Assembly: GCA_963682025.1 (NCBI GenBank)
Contig: OY821518.1
Location: 142,824,529 to 142,888,528 of the forward strand
Origin: Cordilura impudica
Taxonomy: Eukaryota; Arthropoda; Insecta; Diptera; Scathophagidae
Direction: 5' to 3'
DNA: 64,000 nucleotides
Positions within the stretch are counted from its first letter, which is position 1; each line of letters opens with the position of its first letter. The translations under genes and the position numbers were made by a program. Below, in pieces: positions 11,505-23,832 of this stretch. The notes under the pieces are model-generated. The model was not told where the DNA came from and made no database searches. It saw only the letters and a program-made list of their open reading frames with translations.

Positions 11505-12090
11505 TTTTTATTGTATTAAATCTATCTTTGTGTCTTTAAATTAATTAAGATAATTAAGATGAAAATATTTAACAAAATGTTTTTTTTTAGTTGATATCTG
11601 AACATTTTACTGATACAAGGCAAAACTAAAACTGCCAAAAATTTCAGTCAAAACTATTTTGAATGTATTTGTTAAATATCGCATAATTTTTTTCAATTTT
11701 AAACTTTAAAGTCTTTTTAAGTCTGGTAATAACTCTATAATATGAAGGAAGTAAATATGTGGATTCTTTAATAACAATGACAAGTATAAAACACTTTTTT
11801 GTGCATTACATTAAAATATTATAAATTTGAACATAATTAATTTTAGAAACATAATTAATTTTAGAAAAATGTCCGATTCGTTTTTCGATGATGCTGAAAA
11901 CACATCAAAGAAATACAGAACATAAAGATTTTGCTTCAGTTAGTTGAGAGACGAGAAGCTAATGGATGGCTGGAGCAGGTGACGACTATAAATGCGAATG
12001 CAAGGCTTTTGAAAATATATTAAAATGCGATAAATCAGATCTAAGTATGCATGCTTATAGCCACTGTTATAATAAATCTTTTAAAACCAA
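11505..12090. other. AT-rich block sequence without a gene
   Basis: Shared with copy B (about 17132-17716). An ATG at 11869 opens a frame of only about 18 residues. No element ends are recognised. It finishes with AAAACCAA, the target duplication of hAT-2. Confidence 0.5.
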
Positions 12091-13060
12091 CAGTATTGCC
12101 ATAATTTGAAATTGTAAAGATGCTAAATTGCAAAAAAAGATGCTTAAACGTACTGGAGTCTTAAAAAAAGATGCTAAATTTTTTTTTCAAATTTCATTAC
12201 CTTTATATTGAAAAATTATATACTTATTAATAATTCTTTGGTTTTTAAATCGAAAAATTAATATAAAACATATGTTTAGATTTATATTTTTTAAATTTTA
12301 ATTAAAATTATTTTGGATTTCATCTGAAATTTTTTTTAACATCAAATTGAGTTAATTTTAAACTTAAATTAAATATTTTTAATTTTAGAGGGATTTTTTT
12401 TTATTTAAAATATAACAGAAATTACATTATCAAAAGATACGATTATATTAGAATAATTGGATTATGGAATCTAACATTTCTGTGATGTCTTCATCTTCAA
12501 GTTCTTCTTGGCTCTGATATTTTTCTGACGATCAACTTTTATCAACGACACCGCTCGGTATATTGACAGCACCGATTTTTCAATCAATCCTTCTTTTATA
12601 CGTATTTCAGAACATAACAACTCGGATTTTATTCTGTTCGAAGATTACTTTCAACTTCGGCTTTTGAGAAAGACAAAACTAATATAAACAATACAAATAT
12701 TGATAACTCCTTAAATGGATTTTCGCCAATAGAATTTTTCAATCCATAAAGAGGTTGTATTCGGTGTTGTATCCCAGTTTTGTTCTGTGATATAACTCCA
12801 TTGGATTTGATTTTTTTCTGTTTCAGATGATATAAATTTAAACTCTTCTAATATATTGGTTATCTGTTCTTTTACCCGATTTAATGTGTTTTGTATTGAA
12901 AATTTTGGCATTTTTTTAATACAATAATATTTTTTGGCAATCGCCTTTCGAATTCATTAAAAACTGTTGTTGGTGTTTACATTCTTCTATTTCAAAATGT
13001 TTTGTTATAGGTATTTGTTGAAAGAAACGAGCAGAGTGGTAAAAGGAGTAGTACACAAAA
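12091..13060. mobile_element. hAT-2 element, copy A, right end deleted
   Basis: The left terminus CAGTATTGCC follows AAAACCAA exactly as in copy B (17717). The body matches copy B until about 13060, where copy A jumps past the right terminus: some 240 bp present in copy B (22100-22340) are missing, including the right TIR. The TTA that received a MITE in copy B is still empty here (about 13001-13020, TTTGTTATAGGTATTTG). Confidence 0.8.
12430..12911 (-). pseudogene. hAT-2 transposase C-terminal remnant, copy A
   Basis: Minus-strand reading gives an N-terminal piece (12911-12711, starting MPKFSIQNTLNRVKEQ) and then, after frameshifts and a ~40-bp deletion, the acidic C-terminal tail. The dimerisation motif seen in copy B (AEVERLFSLMALVKIKLR) is partly deleted here. 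Not functional. Confidence 0.65.
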
Positions 13061-14186
13061 TATTCTGTTTGAGTTATAACATCTCATTTGCAAGCCATTT
13101 TAATTAATTGTGTAAATTTTGAATGCACATCTAGCCATATCAAAAAGATGAATTATACAGAATTGTAAAAATTTTTTTTATAATATCTGTATGTTTTTTA
13201 TATTATTCTTATGTAATTCTCATGATATTTTTATCTTATTTTTTATATTTTTTTTTTCTTTGTTTTTATGTTATTTTTACATAATTGAAATTGAAAATGT
13301 ACAAATTAAAAATAAATTTAAAAAAAAGTAGTGTAGGGGAAAAAAGTGGGTGTAGGGAAAAAAGGGAATTTTTTCATAAGCGTAGAGATATCTGAAAAAA
13401 TCTCCTGGCATCACTAGTACCTATTAAAAACCAATGTAAAAATTCACAAGACAACGCGACATATACTTGCTTTGTTCAAAAGCTCCCATAAGACTGAATG
13501 AAATTGTTGCTTACTTCACTCTTTGGTGAGTATTTTCATTTTTGTTCGGCTGTATACATATAAGAAGCCGATTAGAGTTCGGTTTACTCGTGCTGCTATG
13601 CATATGTTTGTGTGTTAACAAAAATATACCATATCCCAGTCATCATTTCGAAGATTGTTTTAACAAAAATTACCTTACTGTGTCTTCTTCGAGCACTTTT
13701 GATGATTAAAAACTGATTAATCACATGCGCTATTAGAAAAAGACTAGAAAAAGTGATTTATAGAAAAATTACATTAAATAAGACTCAAAAATGAGTCGAA
13801 ACTGATCAGAAAAGCGGATAAAAAGGACTCTCAAGAAGATTCGCGGGTAAGGTAATATTTAATCCCAACAAAAGAATATTTTGTGATCAGCAAAAGGGCG
13901 CATTTATGACTGTAGAGTCAAAAAGACTCTACATGATCATTTATTGCATAAAATGCTTACTGGGATTTTATTCACTATCTGTAGAAACAGGTTTTTTTAA
14001 GTAAAACAAATCTGCACACAATTTCAATTCTATTTCGTTCACAATGATATATCACTTTGTTTACTAGCTAACAGTAAAATAAGAAAATAGTATTATAATA
14101 CAGCGTAATGATGAATTGTACTTCTCAATTAGTTTATTTTTAATGTGCCATAAGAATTTCGGTTTGCGCTAAGAAAAGCATGAATA

Positions 14187-14427
14187 TATGTTTCCCAGGG
14201 CGAAGCTTCATCATTGCACTTTGATTGAGTCGAGCTCCGCGACTATTCATAATGTGAATAGCTCCTGTCTAAAATTTTTGGTAGTTGGGAATGGCGTTTG
14301 TGAAAAGCATAAATGCATGTTTCCCAGGGCAAGGCTCGATCATTGCACATTGATTGAGCTGAGCTTCGCGGTTATTCTTAATGTGGATAACTCGTGAAAC
14401 AAAATTTTGGGAATGTCGTTTGCCTCC
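14187..14427. repeat. ~125-bp minisatellite, 2 units (copy A)
   Basis: Units begin ATGTTTCCCAGGGC at 14188 and 14317 and contain GAGCTCCGCGACTATTC and AATGGCGTTTG. The paralogous locus in copy B has three units of exactly 123 bp. Because the period is close to a multiple of three, the array stays open in one frame. I read that open frame as a by-product, not a gene. Confidence 0.8.
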
Positions 14428-14879
14428 GTTTCCGACATTAAATAACAAATTTTAAAAATTTATTGTAATTTTTTAACATCTGACAAAAAATAGTATTTTT
14501 CTAAACACCAATTTTTTTACAGGGTTTTACAGGTTTTATGGTTTACCTACCTACCTTTTGAATGCAAGTATGCAGGGTTTATACATGTACTAAAAATACA
14601 ACTCTTAAGGCCATACTATTTTTGCAACTCTAAAAAATTCAGAATTTTGTATAAATAAAATAAAATACCGATTTATTTTAATATGCGCTTATTATGGATA
14701 TACATATGTATATAGAATATATGAATATTATATATAGTAGTATGTATCAATTGTAAAATTTTGTGATGTTATAAAAATCGCAGAATATTGATATAGATTT
14801 TATATAGTTTGTTTTATTAATTAATTAACTTAAATATTACACCAAAAATTATTGATATTGATGAATTTTTATATTATTA

Positions 14880-15437
14880 ACACAACGGCCATTAAAACAA
14901 CATACACAGCTATGACAAAATACAAAATTTAGGAAAGCAATATAGGAAAACGTCATATTTTTTTTACCTTTTCAGTGATTTCTCGGCACCTATGAAACCT
15001 ATTGTCATGATTTAAAAACAGAAGCCTTCTCATGATGTCAGTGAATCATTCTCACTAAGAACGAGCGCCCTAGCTGTCCTATTGAGGGCGTTATCACAAG
15101 AACACATATTCAAATCATATTTTCTCAGGACTTTTTTTTACTTTACTTTATTCTCGGGACCAGATTAACCGATTTGGACGATTTTAAATAGCAAACTTCT
15201 CAGGATGTTAGTGAATCATTTTTTATACCAACGAGCACCCTAGCTACCCGATTGAAGCCGTCATCGTGATTTCCACAGACGGACAGCCGGACAGACGGAC
15301 ATCGCTATATCAACTTCGCTTGTTATAAGGATCACAAATATATATATTTTATGGGGTCCAGATTTTTTTTTTCTAATTATTACAAACGGAATGACAAACT
15401 TATATATACCCTCTGCACACTGGAGTGGAGGGTATAA
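14880..15437 (-). repeat. Terminal-hairpin repeat family, near full-length
   Basis: Read on the minus strand it starts TATACCCTCCACTCCAGTGTGCAGAGGGTATATATA, a terminal hairpin, then GTTTGTCATTCCGTTTG, a GTCCGTCTGTCCGGCTGTC block and GATGACGG. It extends to the GTCATAGCTG...TTGTTTT...GTTGTG segment. The same order is found at 24290-24738 and 40625-41190. No protein is encoded. Similar terminal sequences are common in fly genomes; I do not assign a named family. Confidence 0.75.
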
Positions 15438-16468
15438 AAAAGGCGAGTTTGGCAGCCATTTTAATTTATATCACTAGTTATATCAATAGTTTGCTGATTT
15501 TTATGGTTTTGGGCATTTTATATAGGTACTAAACTACAGAATTTATATAAAACATGAGTTGGGCGAGGTAGGCTGATAACTGGTATTCAGGTTCTAATTA
15601 AATAAAAAAAGGTAAAAATCATAATTTATCAAGATTTCAGTCGGCTCGATGCGACTAAATATTTTTGATTGGCCCACAACTTTGTATTCATCAGTTTTTT
15701 TTGCTATTCGCATATTTCTAGCGGATGAAACCGAGAGTTTGAACACTTTTTTATTAAGGGCCACCCTAATGTACTTAGTAATATATGACAATATTATACT
15801 TGTTATTTTCATCTGTATGTCTGTGTTTGTTGATAATCCATTTCCATGACAAAATAATCAAAATTGGGATAATCATCAACAACGTAGTTTCTCTGTTTTT
15901 ATTTTTCTCCCATCATAATCTGACATTTGATATTGATGTACAGCGAGTAAAAGTGTTAAATGCGGATGTGTCGAATCTTTGATACCATCCGCCCGTGTTC
16001 TAAACACAACAAGAGACAAAAAGGCTAGATTTCGAATTATAATGGCTAGGTTTTTTAAAATGATGATTAAAATTAATAAGATAATAAATTATAATTAAAT
16101 TATAGGTATTTTCGTGCTTTTTCAATTGAAAGCAATTGTTAAATACAATGAGCATAAATGTAAATACATACCATTGCATTTTTGTTTGTTTGTTTGTTTA
16201 TCAGCGATACACACATATTTTTGTTCACATGTACAAAAAGACAAAAAAACAACAAGCTACCAAAAATGTGTATGCATCGCATGATATCCATGTACGTGTC
16301 CTATTACGTATAAACATTTTAACTATTTAAAGTAAAAAGTCCCAAATGAATATTATACCATTATTAATAGTACATATAATATATAATACATAATTATAAA
16401 TCCGAAATTATTTAAATAAATGTATGTAGATTAAAAAATATGGCTTCAAACGAACAATTTAACAATTA
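15438..16468. other. Single-copy AT-rich spacer between block copies
   Basis: No credible gene. The overlapping short frames at 15594-15982 have no recognisable domain. At 15948-16005 lies a relic of the GTTAAAT.CGG...CGAATCTTTGATACC signature of the 434-bp repeat. Confidence 0.55.
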
Positions 16469-16705
16469 ACAATAATTACTTTGCCAAAATTGAAAATTCC
16501 TCTTACCCACTGATAAGAGAATGTAGAGAAATAACGTAATATTAAAAAGAAATCACCAAATTGAAAATTATATGCTTATAGAGGTCTATTATTTCTAATA
16601 AACCTTCTATAAGCATATAAATATTTTCAGATAGTATTTGAATTTATTAAATCATATAAAGGTTTTTTTCCTCCCATTTTCCTTTAAAAATCATTAAAAA
16701 ACAAG
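16469..16705 (+). mobile_element. Jockey-like non-LTR tail (copy 3), hAT-free
   Basis: Contains the final ORF2 codons, the native stop region (GTAGAGAAATAACGTAA), the 3' UTR hairpin (16569-16619) and AATCATTAAAAAA. It provides the empty-site allele for the hAT at 8652. Confidence 0.88.
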
Positions 16706-18073
16706 AGTGTTAAATTCAGCTATGCCGAATCTTTGATACCCTCCACCTGGGTTTTACGTTTACATTAATATCTGGACTTCTTGCACTATTTGTAACAAAT
16801 GTATATCAAATATTTGAATATGTAAACACTTTGATAAACCTATTACTGAATTATTAAAACAAATGCTCTGAATTTTCAGCATTTTATAGAGGTGTCTACA
16901 TATTTTAGGTCATAAATTGGTACAATGACACCCGATTTATCCCTGATCCAGATAATTACAAACAATATTAAGTTTAACCAGGTAAATGGTTTATTTTGTA
17001 ATTTTCTTTTTAATTTAAATTTTTTAATATAAAGGTGCATTTTATTTTTTACAATCCTTTTCAATTTTCCAGACCTATTAGTATAGGGCACATTTGTGAG
17101 TCCGCATAGATCAACTTTCAACTCTTACTTGTTTTTATTGTATTAAATCTATCTTTGTGTCTTTAAATTAATTAAGATAATTAAGATGAAAATATTTAAC
17201 AAATTGTTTTTTTTAGTTGATATCTGAACATTTTACTGATACAAGGCAAAACTAAAACTGCCAAAAATTTCAGTCAAAACTATTTTGAATGTATTTGTTA
17301 AATATCGCATAATTTTTTTCAATTTTAAACTTTAAAGTCTTTTTAAGTCTGGTAATAACTCTATAATATGAAGGAAGTAAATATGTGGATTCTTTAATAA
17401 CAATGACAAGTATAAAACACTTTTTTGTGCATTACATTAAAATATTATAAATTTGAACATAATTAATTTTAGAAACATAATTAATTTTAGAAAAATGTCC
17501 GATTCGTTTTTCGATGATGCTGAAAACACATCAAAGAAATACAGAACATAAAGATTTTGCTTCAGTTAGTTGAGAGACGAGAAGCTAATGGATGGCTGGA
17601 GCAGGTGACGACTATAAATGCGAATGCAAGGCTTTTGAAAATATATTAAAATGCGATAAATCAGATCTAAGTATGCATGCTTATAGCCACTGTTATAATA
17701 AATCTTTTAAAACCAACAGTATTGCCATAATTTGAAATTGTAAAGATGCTAAATTGCAAAAAAAGATGCTTAAACGTACTGGAGTCTTAAAAAAAGATGC
17801 TAAATTTTTTTTTCAAATTTCATTACCTTTATATTGAAAAATTATATACTTATTAATAATTCTTTGGTTTTTAAATCGAAAAATTAATATAAAACATATG
17901 TTTAGATTTATATTTTTTAAATTTTAATTAAAATTATTTTGGATTTCATCTGAAATTTTTTTTAACATCAAATTGAGTTAATTTTAAACTTAAATTAAAT
18001 GTTTTTAATTTTAGAGGGATTTTTTTTTATTTAAAATATAACAGAAATTTCATTATCAAAAGATACGATTATA

Positions 18074-18577
18074 TTAGAATAATTGGATTATGGAATCTAA
18101 CATTTCTGTGATGTCTTCATCTTCAAGTTCTTCTTGGCTCTGATATTTTTCTGCCGATCGACTTTTATCAACGACATCGCTCGGTATATTGTAAGTGTGA
18201 CAGCACCGATTTTTCAATTTCAATCCTTCTTTTATACGTATTACAGAACATAACAACTCGGATTTTATTCTGTTCGAAGTTTGATTTTAACTAAAGCCAT
18301 TAAACTAAACAAACGTTCAACTTCGGCTTTTGAGAAAGACAAAACTAATATAGACAATACAAATATTGATAACTCCTTAAATGGATTTTCGCCAATAGAA
18401 TTTTTCAATCCATAAAGAGGTTGTATTCAGTGTTGTATCCAAGTTTTGTTCTGTGATATAACTCCATTGGATTTGAATTTTTTCGGTTTCAGATGATATA
18501 AATTTAAACTCTTCTAATATATTGGTTATCTGTTCTTTTACCCGATTTAATGTGTTTTGTATTGAAAATTTTGGCAT
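18074..18577 (-). pseudogene. hAT-2 transposase C-terminal remnant, copy B
   Basis: The minus strand reads MPKFSIQNTLNRVKEQ... at 18577, then SFSKAEVERLFSLMALVK (about 18340-18280), which is the hAT dimerisation motif including the presumed catalytic glutamate. After one frameshift there is an acidic tail ending in EDEDITEMLDSIIQLF at 18074. The catalytic aspartates are not present. It is better preserved than the copy at 12430-12911. Confidence 0.72.
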
Positions 18578-19283
18578 TTTTTTAATACAATAATATTTTT
18601 TGGCAATCGACTTTCTAATTCATTAAAAACTGTTGTTGGTGTTTACATTCTTCTATTTCAAAATGTTTTGTAAAGGTGCTATTACACGAAATGTTTTTAC
18701 ATATGTACTGTCACTTTTTTTATCCATATGAAATTCCTCATGTCTGTCAAAATTGTCTTTTACATACGATTCATAATTTTTGCTATCACACGTGCATATG
18801 AATTTCCTTATGACTTAACCTCTAAATGTAAACAACAGCTGATTTAATTTGTGAATTTACAAAAATGTATTGTTAAAAAAAGATATATATTTTTTAATTG
18901 TTAATTAATACTAAACAATTTATTTTTCTTTCAATATTAATCTTTAAAATTTACTCTGTTTTTCTTTTGCCACAAGCAGTGTTGTATTTTCACATGTTTA
19001 TCATGCAAAAATAGAACCTGGGGGGCTACCGCGTAACTCGATTCGAAAAGCAAAAATTTACGAAAAGAATTTCCGAATCGAAAGTTAAATCGTACTGCGT
19101 AATTCGCTCGGAACGGTAACAGAGTTGCATTCAAAGGCAAGTAGGAAATATCGTAGAAAACTTGGTTGCACTTCAATTCAAATGTCAATTTGAATATAAA
19201 AATCCCAAAACAAAAAAATATAATCAACAAACAGAACCAAAAAATAAATAAAAAAAAATTATTTCTTGGTTTAAAAAATTAAA

Positions 19284-20501
19284 ATGGATTGTGTTTCTTT
19301 GTGGTTTGAAGAAGATAGTGACGATTTTATTCCAGAGAGAGTGCAAAGAAAACTAATATGGGACAAATCAGATATTATGAATCTTAATGATAAAACGTAA
19401 GAAACATAAAAAACAACTCATAAATGAATAAACAAAATTAACTTTTAGTTTCGTCAAAAACTTCCGGCTAAACAAGAGCGCGTTCACTTATGTTCTGAAT
19501 AGCATAGAAGGTGAATTAAAGGCTGCACAAAGATCAACTGCCATACCACCTTTATTAAAATTAGCAGCCTTACTAAAATTCCTTGCACAAGGTGGGTACC
19601 AACATCAAATTGGACAAGATCGACACTTAAGAATTTCTCAACAATCGATGTCCAGTTGTTTGTCGGAAGTATGCCGAGCAATTGAAAAAGTTCTTTGTCC
19701 GAAACGTATTGTATTCGAGTCAACAGAAGAAAATAAAAGAGAGGACAAAAGATACTTTTATGATAAAAGTGGAATTCCGGGAGTAATTGGAGCAGTAGAT
19801 GGGACACATATTCAAATAATAACACCAAGTGACAATGAACATTTATATTTTTAATTAATGGCGGTAAGTTCTACTTTAAATATGAGAAATTTCAATTTAA
19901 TTTTTTTTTACAGATATGTGATCATGAAATGTATATAAGGGCTATCAATGGGCGTTTTGGTGGTGCATGTACGACTCCCATGTTTGGAATTTGTCAAGCG
20001 AAAGGCAATATTTAAATGAAAAATTTGAAAATGGCGATAGATCAACTAGAATACTTGGTAATATTTTTATTTTATTATTAAAATGAAATTAGCTGCAAAC
20101 ATATGTAAAATTTGTATTTACTTGTATAACCTATTTTAGGTGATTCTGGATATCCTTTAGAACCTTGGATTTTCACTCCATACAGAAATGCTCCCAAGAA
20201 TTCTTCGGAATCATATTTTAATCAACAACATTCAAAAGCACGATCTATCATTGAAAGAACTTTTGGATTATTGAAGGCAAGATTCCGTTGCCTCTTAGCT
20301 GCAAGAGAACTACATTACACTCCAGAAAAAGCAGCTCAAATTCTGAATGTTTGTTGTGCGTTACACAACATTTGTATACAATATAATTTTGAGCAATTTC
20401 CTATAGAAAACGTAGAAAGTGAAGCTTATATTGCTGCTTCAAGCACAAACGTTGAAAATGGTAATATAACTAAATTGGCGAAAACTATAAGATTGAAATA
20501 A
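19284..20501 (+). pseudogene. HARBI1-like transposase, four exons, disabled
   Basis: Exons read about 19284-19396, 19449-19863, 19914-20057 and 20140-20501, all with GT/AG borders and agreeing phases. The DDE_Tnp_4 core shows the first aspartate in GAVDGTHI and the glutamate in IIERTFGLLKARFR. The region of the second aspartate (HDS/YDS-V-W) survives only after a frameshift near 19965. A stop follows EHLYF at 19852-19854. The C-terminal helix LNVCCALHNIC is typical of the family. Harbinger transposases cut at both element ends in the nucleus with help from the Myb-like partner. Confidence 0.85.
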
Positions 20502-20710
20502 AAAACAACTTGCAAAGAAATTTATAAAAAAAATTATATATGTTTTTATTTACAGAAAAAACAAACAAATTCAAAAATAAACAAAAATGGAAAAAAATGA
20601 TATATGTATTTATTTACAGAAAAAAAAACAAATTCAACGATAAACGAAAATTAATTTAATTCTAAAAGTAAAAAAGTTAAAAAAAAAAAAAATAAAAATG
20701 TTCCAAACTA

Positions 20711-21775
20711 AATAAGATGATGTTTTTCCAACTCAATATTTAAAATGCTTTTCTTCAATTCTAATTGTTCTAGTTTTCTTTTAGGTTTCTCTAACTCTAT
20801 TCGTTTTTTTAAATCAAAAATTTCTTTTTTAAGTTGTAGTTTTTCTTTTTTTAGTTCAAATTTTTTCAATTCAAGATTGTATCTTCGATCTTGAATATCA
20901 TGACTTCTTCTCAAATATTTTTGAACACCAGCAAGATTTTGATTTATCTCCGTTAAAATTATTGTGGAATTTTCATGGTATTTCATTTGGTTTTCTACCT
21001 GTTTTGGTTTTCTACCTGTTTGTTAAAAACATTTCTTTTTGGTCGATATGGAGCGAATTTTTCATTATACTCCTCCTGAGTGGATAAATCAGAATTCATG
21101 TCGTTATCATTCAGCTCATTTTCAATATGATTTTCAGGAGAGCAATTTTCACTGGCTGATGGCATTGTATTTAGTAAAGATGCGGCCCCAAACTCTAAGG
21201 TACTACTCCTTCCACTAACTGCCTCCTCAATTGAGAGCAGATTACATGTCTGCTGTTCTAGTGGAGTGAGGGAGCAGTATTTGCTTGGTTCTCCACCGGT
21301 TCCAGAAATACTGCTTCGGTTCCGACGGCATTTAGCTTTGACATGAGTCTTATAATCTGCCCAAACCTAATGAAAAATATCATAGATCTATTATTAAAAT
21401 ATATAAATATATAAAAACAAACTTACTTTTTTCCATCCAGGAACATCACGTTCTGGTGGTCCCAAAATATTTAAGTCGGAATTCAAACGTTTCCACCAAT
21501 TGTTAGACTTGTTTTTAGCATCTGGAACTTTAAGATGACCTTTTGCCAAATCTGGATGCTTCACCATAAAGCCAACTATTGCTTCGTATTGCTGTTTATT
21601 TGTATATTAATTTCTTTTTGGAGTATTCCTTTATAAGTAGAATCAAATTATATAGGTTATTTACTTTTTAAATATTTTTTAATTGTGAAAATACTTACAT
21701 TTTTCGTTTTGTCACTACCAAATTAGCTTTCGTAGAATTTTCAAATGTTTTTTACGTAAATACCGTTCATCTTCG
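20711..21775 (-). pseudogene. Harbinger Myb/SANT-like DNA-binding protein, disabled
   Basis: The minus strand encodes a trihelix-like domain (about 21600-21430: VKHPDLAKG, NNWWKRLNSDLN, DVPGWKK), an intron (GTAAGT donor near 21425), WADYKTHVKAKCRRN, a serine/acid-rich linker and a lysine/leucine-rich coiled coil to 20711 (LELKKFELKKEKLQLKKE). A 17-bp tandem duplication near 20985-21020 shifts the frame between linker and coiled coil. An in-frame TAA occurs near 21612. An upstream exon probably lies at 21700-21775. In this superfamily the partner recruits the transposase to the element ends. Confidence 0.72.
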
Positions 21776-23465
21776 TAGTACAGAGTTGCACATACGAACA
21801 GGATTTTTTCATTCGAAAAATAAGTACGAAAATCGTATTACGCAGTAGTATTTGTTCGTACTCGTACATTTTCTTTTTCGAATCGAGTTACGCGGTAGCC
21901 CCCCTGTTCTAATTGAAAAATGTACATGTGACTTTGCTCATGTATTGTACATAAACAATGTTTCATATGTATCACACGATGTGTACAACTTATGTTGTGG
22001 GAAAATTTGACAGTACATATGTAAAAAACACATCATGTAATAGCACCTTTATATTTGTTGAAAGAAACGAGCAGAGTGGTAAAAGGAGTAGTACACAAAA
22101 TTACTGTACTACACTTTGAGAAATTAAAACATATCAATACCATTAAAATTATATATTCAAAAATAATGAAAAAAAAAAATATCAAAAAAAAGATGATAAA
22201 AGCAACTATTTATTAATAAAAGATTCTAAGTTAGCATCTAGCATCTTTTGATAAATTTTGGATGCTAAACGACAAAAAAAAGTTGCTAAATCTAGCAACT
22301 AAAAAGCTAAAACGGCAACACTGAAAACCAAGAACAAATATTCCGTTTGTCTCATTTGCAAGCCATTTTAATTGTGTAAATTTTAAATGCACATCCTAGC
22401 CATATCAAAAAGTTGAATTGTAAATTTTTTTTTTTTTTATAATATCTGTATGTTTTTTATATTATTCTTATGTAATTCTCATGATATTTTTATCTTATTT
22501 TTTATATATTTTTTTTTTTGTTTTTATGTTATTTTTACATAATTGAAATTGAAAATTTACAAATTAAAAATAAATTTTAAAAAAAGTAGTGTAGGGAAAA
22601 AAGGGAATTTTTTTCATAAGCGTAGAGATTTCTGAAAAAATCTCCTGGCATCACTAGTAGCTATTAAAAACCAATGTAAAAATTCACAATACAACGCGAC
22701 GTAGACTTGCTTTCTTCAAAAGCTTCCATAAGACTGAATGAAATTGTTGCTTACTTTACTCTTTGGTGAGTATTTTCGTTTTTGTTCGGCTGTATACATA
22801 TAAGAAGCCGATTAGAGTTCGGTTTACTCGTGCTGCTATGCATATGTTTGTGTGTTAACAGAAATATACGATATCCCAGTCTTCATTTCGAAGATTGTTT
22901 TAACAAAAATTACTTTACTGTGTCTTCTTCGAACACTTTTGATGATTAAAAAAACTGATTAATCACATGCGCTATTAGAAAAGGAATAGAAAATGATTTT
23001 CGCTTTCTCTTAAAATGCGATTTATAGAAAAATTACATTAAATAAGACTCAAAAATGAGTCGAAACTGATCAGAAAAGCGGATAAAAAGGACTCTTAAGA
23101 AGATTCGCGGGTAAGGTAATATTTAATCCCAACAAAAGAACAATTTGTGATCAGCAAAAGGGCGCATTTATGACTGTTTTAATAGCACATATGAGTCAAA
23201 AAGACTCTACATGATCATTTATTGCATAAAATGCTTACTGGGATTTTATTCACTATATGTAGAAACAGATTTTTTAAGTAAAACAAATCTGCACACAATT
23301 TCAATTCTATTTCGTTCACAATGATACGATCACTTTGTTTAGTAGCTACCAGTAAAATAAGAAAATAGTATTATAATACAGCGTAATGATGAATTGTACT
23401 TCTCAATTAGTTTATTTTTAATGTGCCATAAGAAGTTCGGTTTGTGCTAAGAAAAGCACGAATAT

Positions 23466-23832
23466 ATGTTTCCTAGGGCGAAGCTTCATCATTACACTTT
23501 GATTGAGTTGAGCTCCGCGACTATTCATAATGTGAATAGCTCTTGTCTAAAATTTTTGGTAATTGGGAATGGCGTTTGTGTTAAACGCATGTTTCCTAGG
23601 GCGAAGCCTCATCATTACACTTTGATTGAGTTGAGCTCCGCGACTATTCATAATGTGAATAGCTCGTGTCTAAAATTTTTGGTAATTGGGAATGGCGTTT
23701 GTGTTAAACGCATGTTTCCCAGGGCAAGGCTCGATCATTGCACATTGATTGAGCTGAGCTCCGCGGTTATTTTTAATGTGGATAACTCTTGAAACTAAAT
23801 TTTGGAAATGGCGTTTGCCTCCGTCCCGACAT
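23466..23832. repeat. 123-bp minisatellite, 3 units (copy B)
   Basis: Units start with ATGTTTCC at 23466, 23589 and 23712, an exact 123-bp period. The first two units are almost identical; the third matches the second unit of copy A best. The 108-codon open frame is the same peptide repeated three times because 123 is divisible by three. Confidence 0.88.

Larger units (their letters stand above)
8588..15437 (+). repeat. Duplicated block, copy A
   Basis: Apart from the hAT at 8652-10889 plus its 8-bp duplication, this sequence is nearly collinear with 16469-24738 (copy B): the non-LTR tail, the 434-bp repeat, hAT-2 and its pseudogene, the 123-bp minisatellite and the terminal-hairpin repeat follow in the same order and orientation. 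Identity is visibly high, with scattered substitutions and small indels. The block ends at the GTGGAGGGTATA terminus in both copies. The left boundary lies inside the retroelement. Confidence 0.88.
19021..21903. mobile_element. Autonomous-type PIF/Harbinger element, 2.9 kb, CTG target
   Basis: The ends GGGGGCTACCGCGTAACTCG are perfect inverted repeats for about 29 bp (continuing ATTCGAAAA). CTG is duplicated at 19018-19020 and 21904-21906; the empty site AACCTGTTCTAA is visible in the MITE at 47450. It encodes the pair typical of this superfamily: a HARBI1-like DDE nuclease (+ strand) and a Myb/SANT-like DNA-binding protein (- strand), converging tail to tail. Both genes carry disabling changes. 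CTG is not the usual TTA/TAA target; the same target is used by the element at 58757. Confidence 0.92.
18674..22048. mobile_element. TTA-target MITE (family M), split by a Harbinger
   Basis: Termini AGGTGCTATTACA... and ...TGTAATAGCACCT. Flanks read TAA (18671-18673) and TTA (22049-22051); the uninterrupted site in copy A reads TTA, so the left one has probably mutated. Removing the inner Harbinger and its CTG duplication leaves 489 bp, matching the 491-bp intact member at 47306-47796 in inverse orientation. It has no coding capacity of its own. Confidence 0.88.
17717..22323. mobile_element. hAT-2 element, copy B, complete ends, host to nested insertions
   Basis: Left end CAGTATTGCC and right end GGCAACACTG form a 10-bp TIR with one mismatch, of the CAGTGTTGCC type common in hAT elements. 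The 8-bp duplication AAAACCAA is present at 17709-17716 and 22324-22331. Without the nested MITE and Harbinger the element would be about 1.23 kb, too short for a full hAT transposase, so it was probably already internally deleted when it was interrupted. A diverged end of the same family lies at 52885-53171. Confidence 0.9.

Noticed and set aside
15649..15982. Two overlapping short frames in the spacer between block copies
   Set aside because: Hydrophobic low-complexity peptides typical of T-rich DNA; no domain, no homologous copy.
20708..20986. Coiled-coil frame taken as an independent small gene
   Set aside because: It continues the Harbinger Myb-like protein after a 17-bp duplication that shifts the frame, so it is listed as part of that pseudogene.
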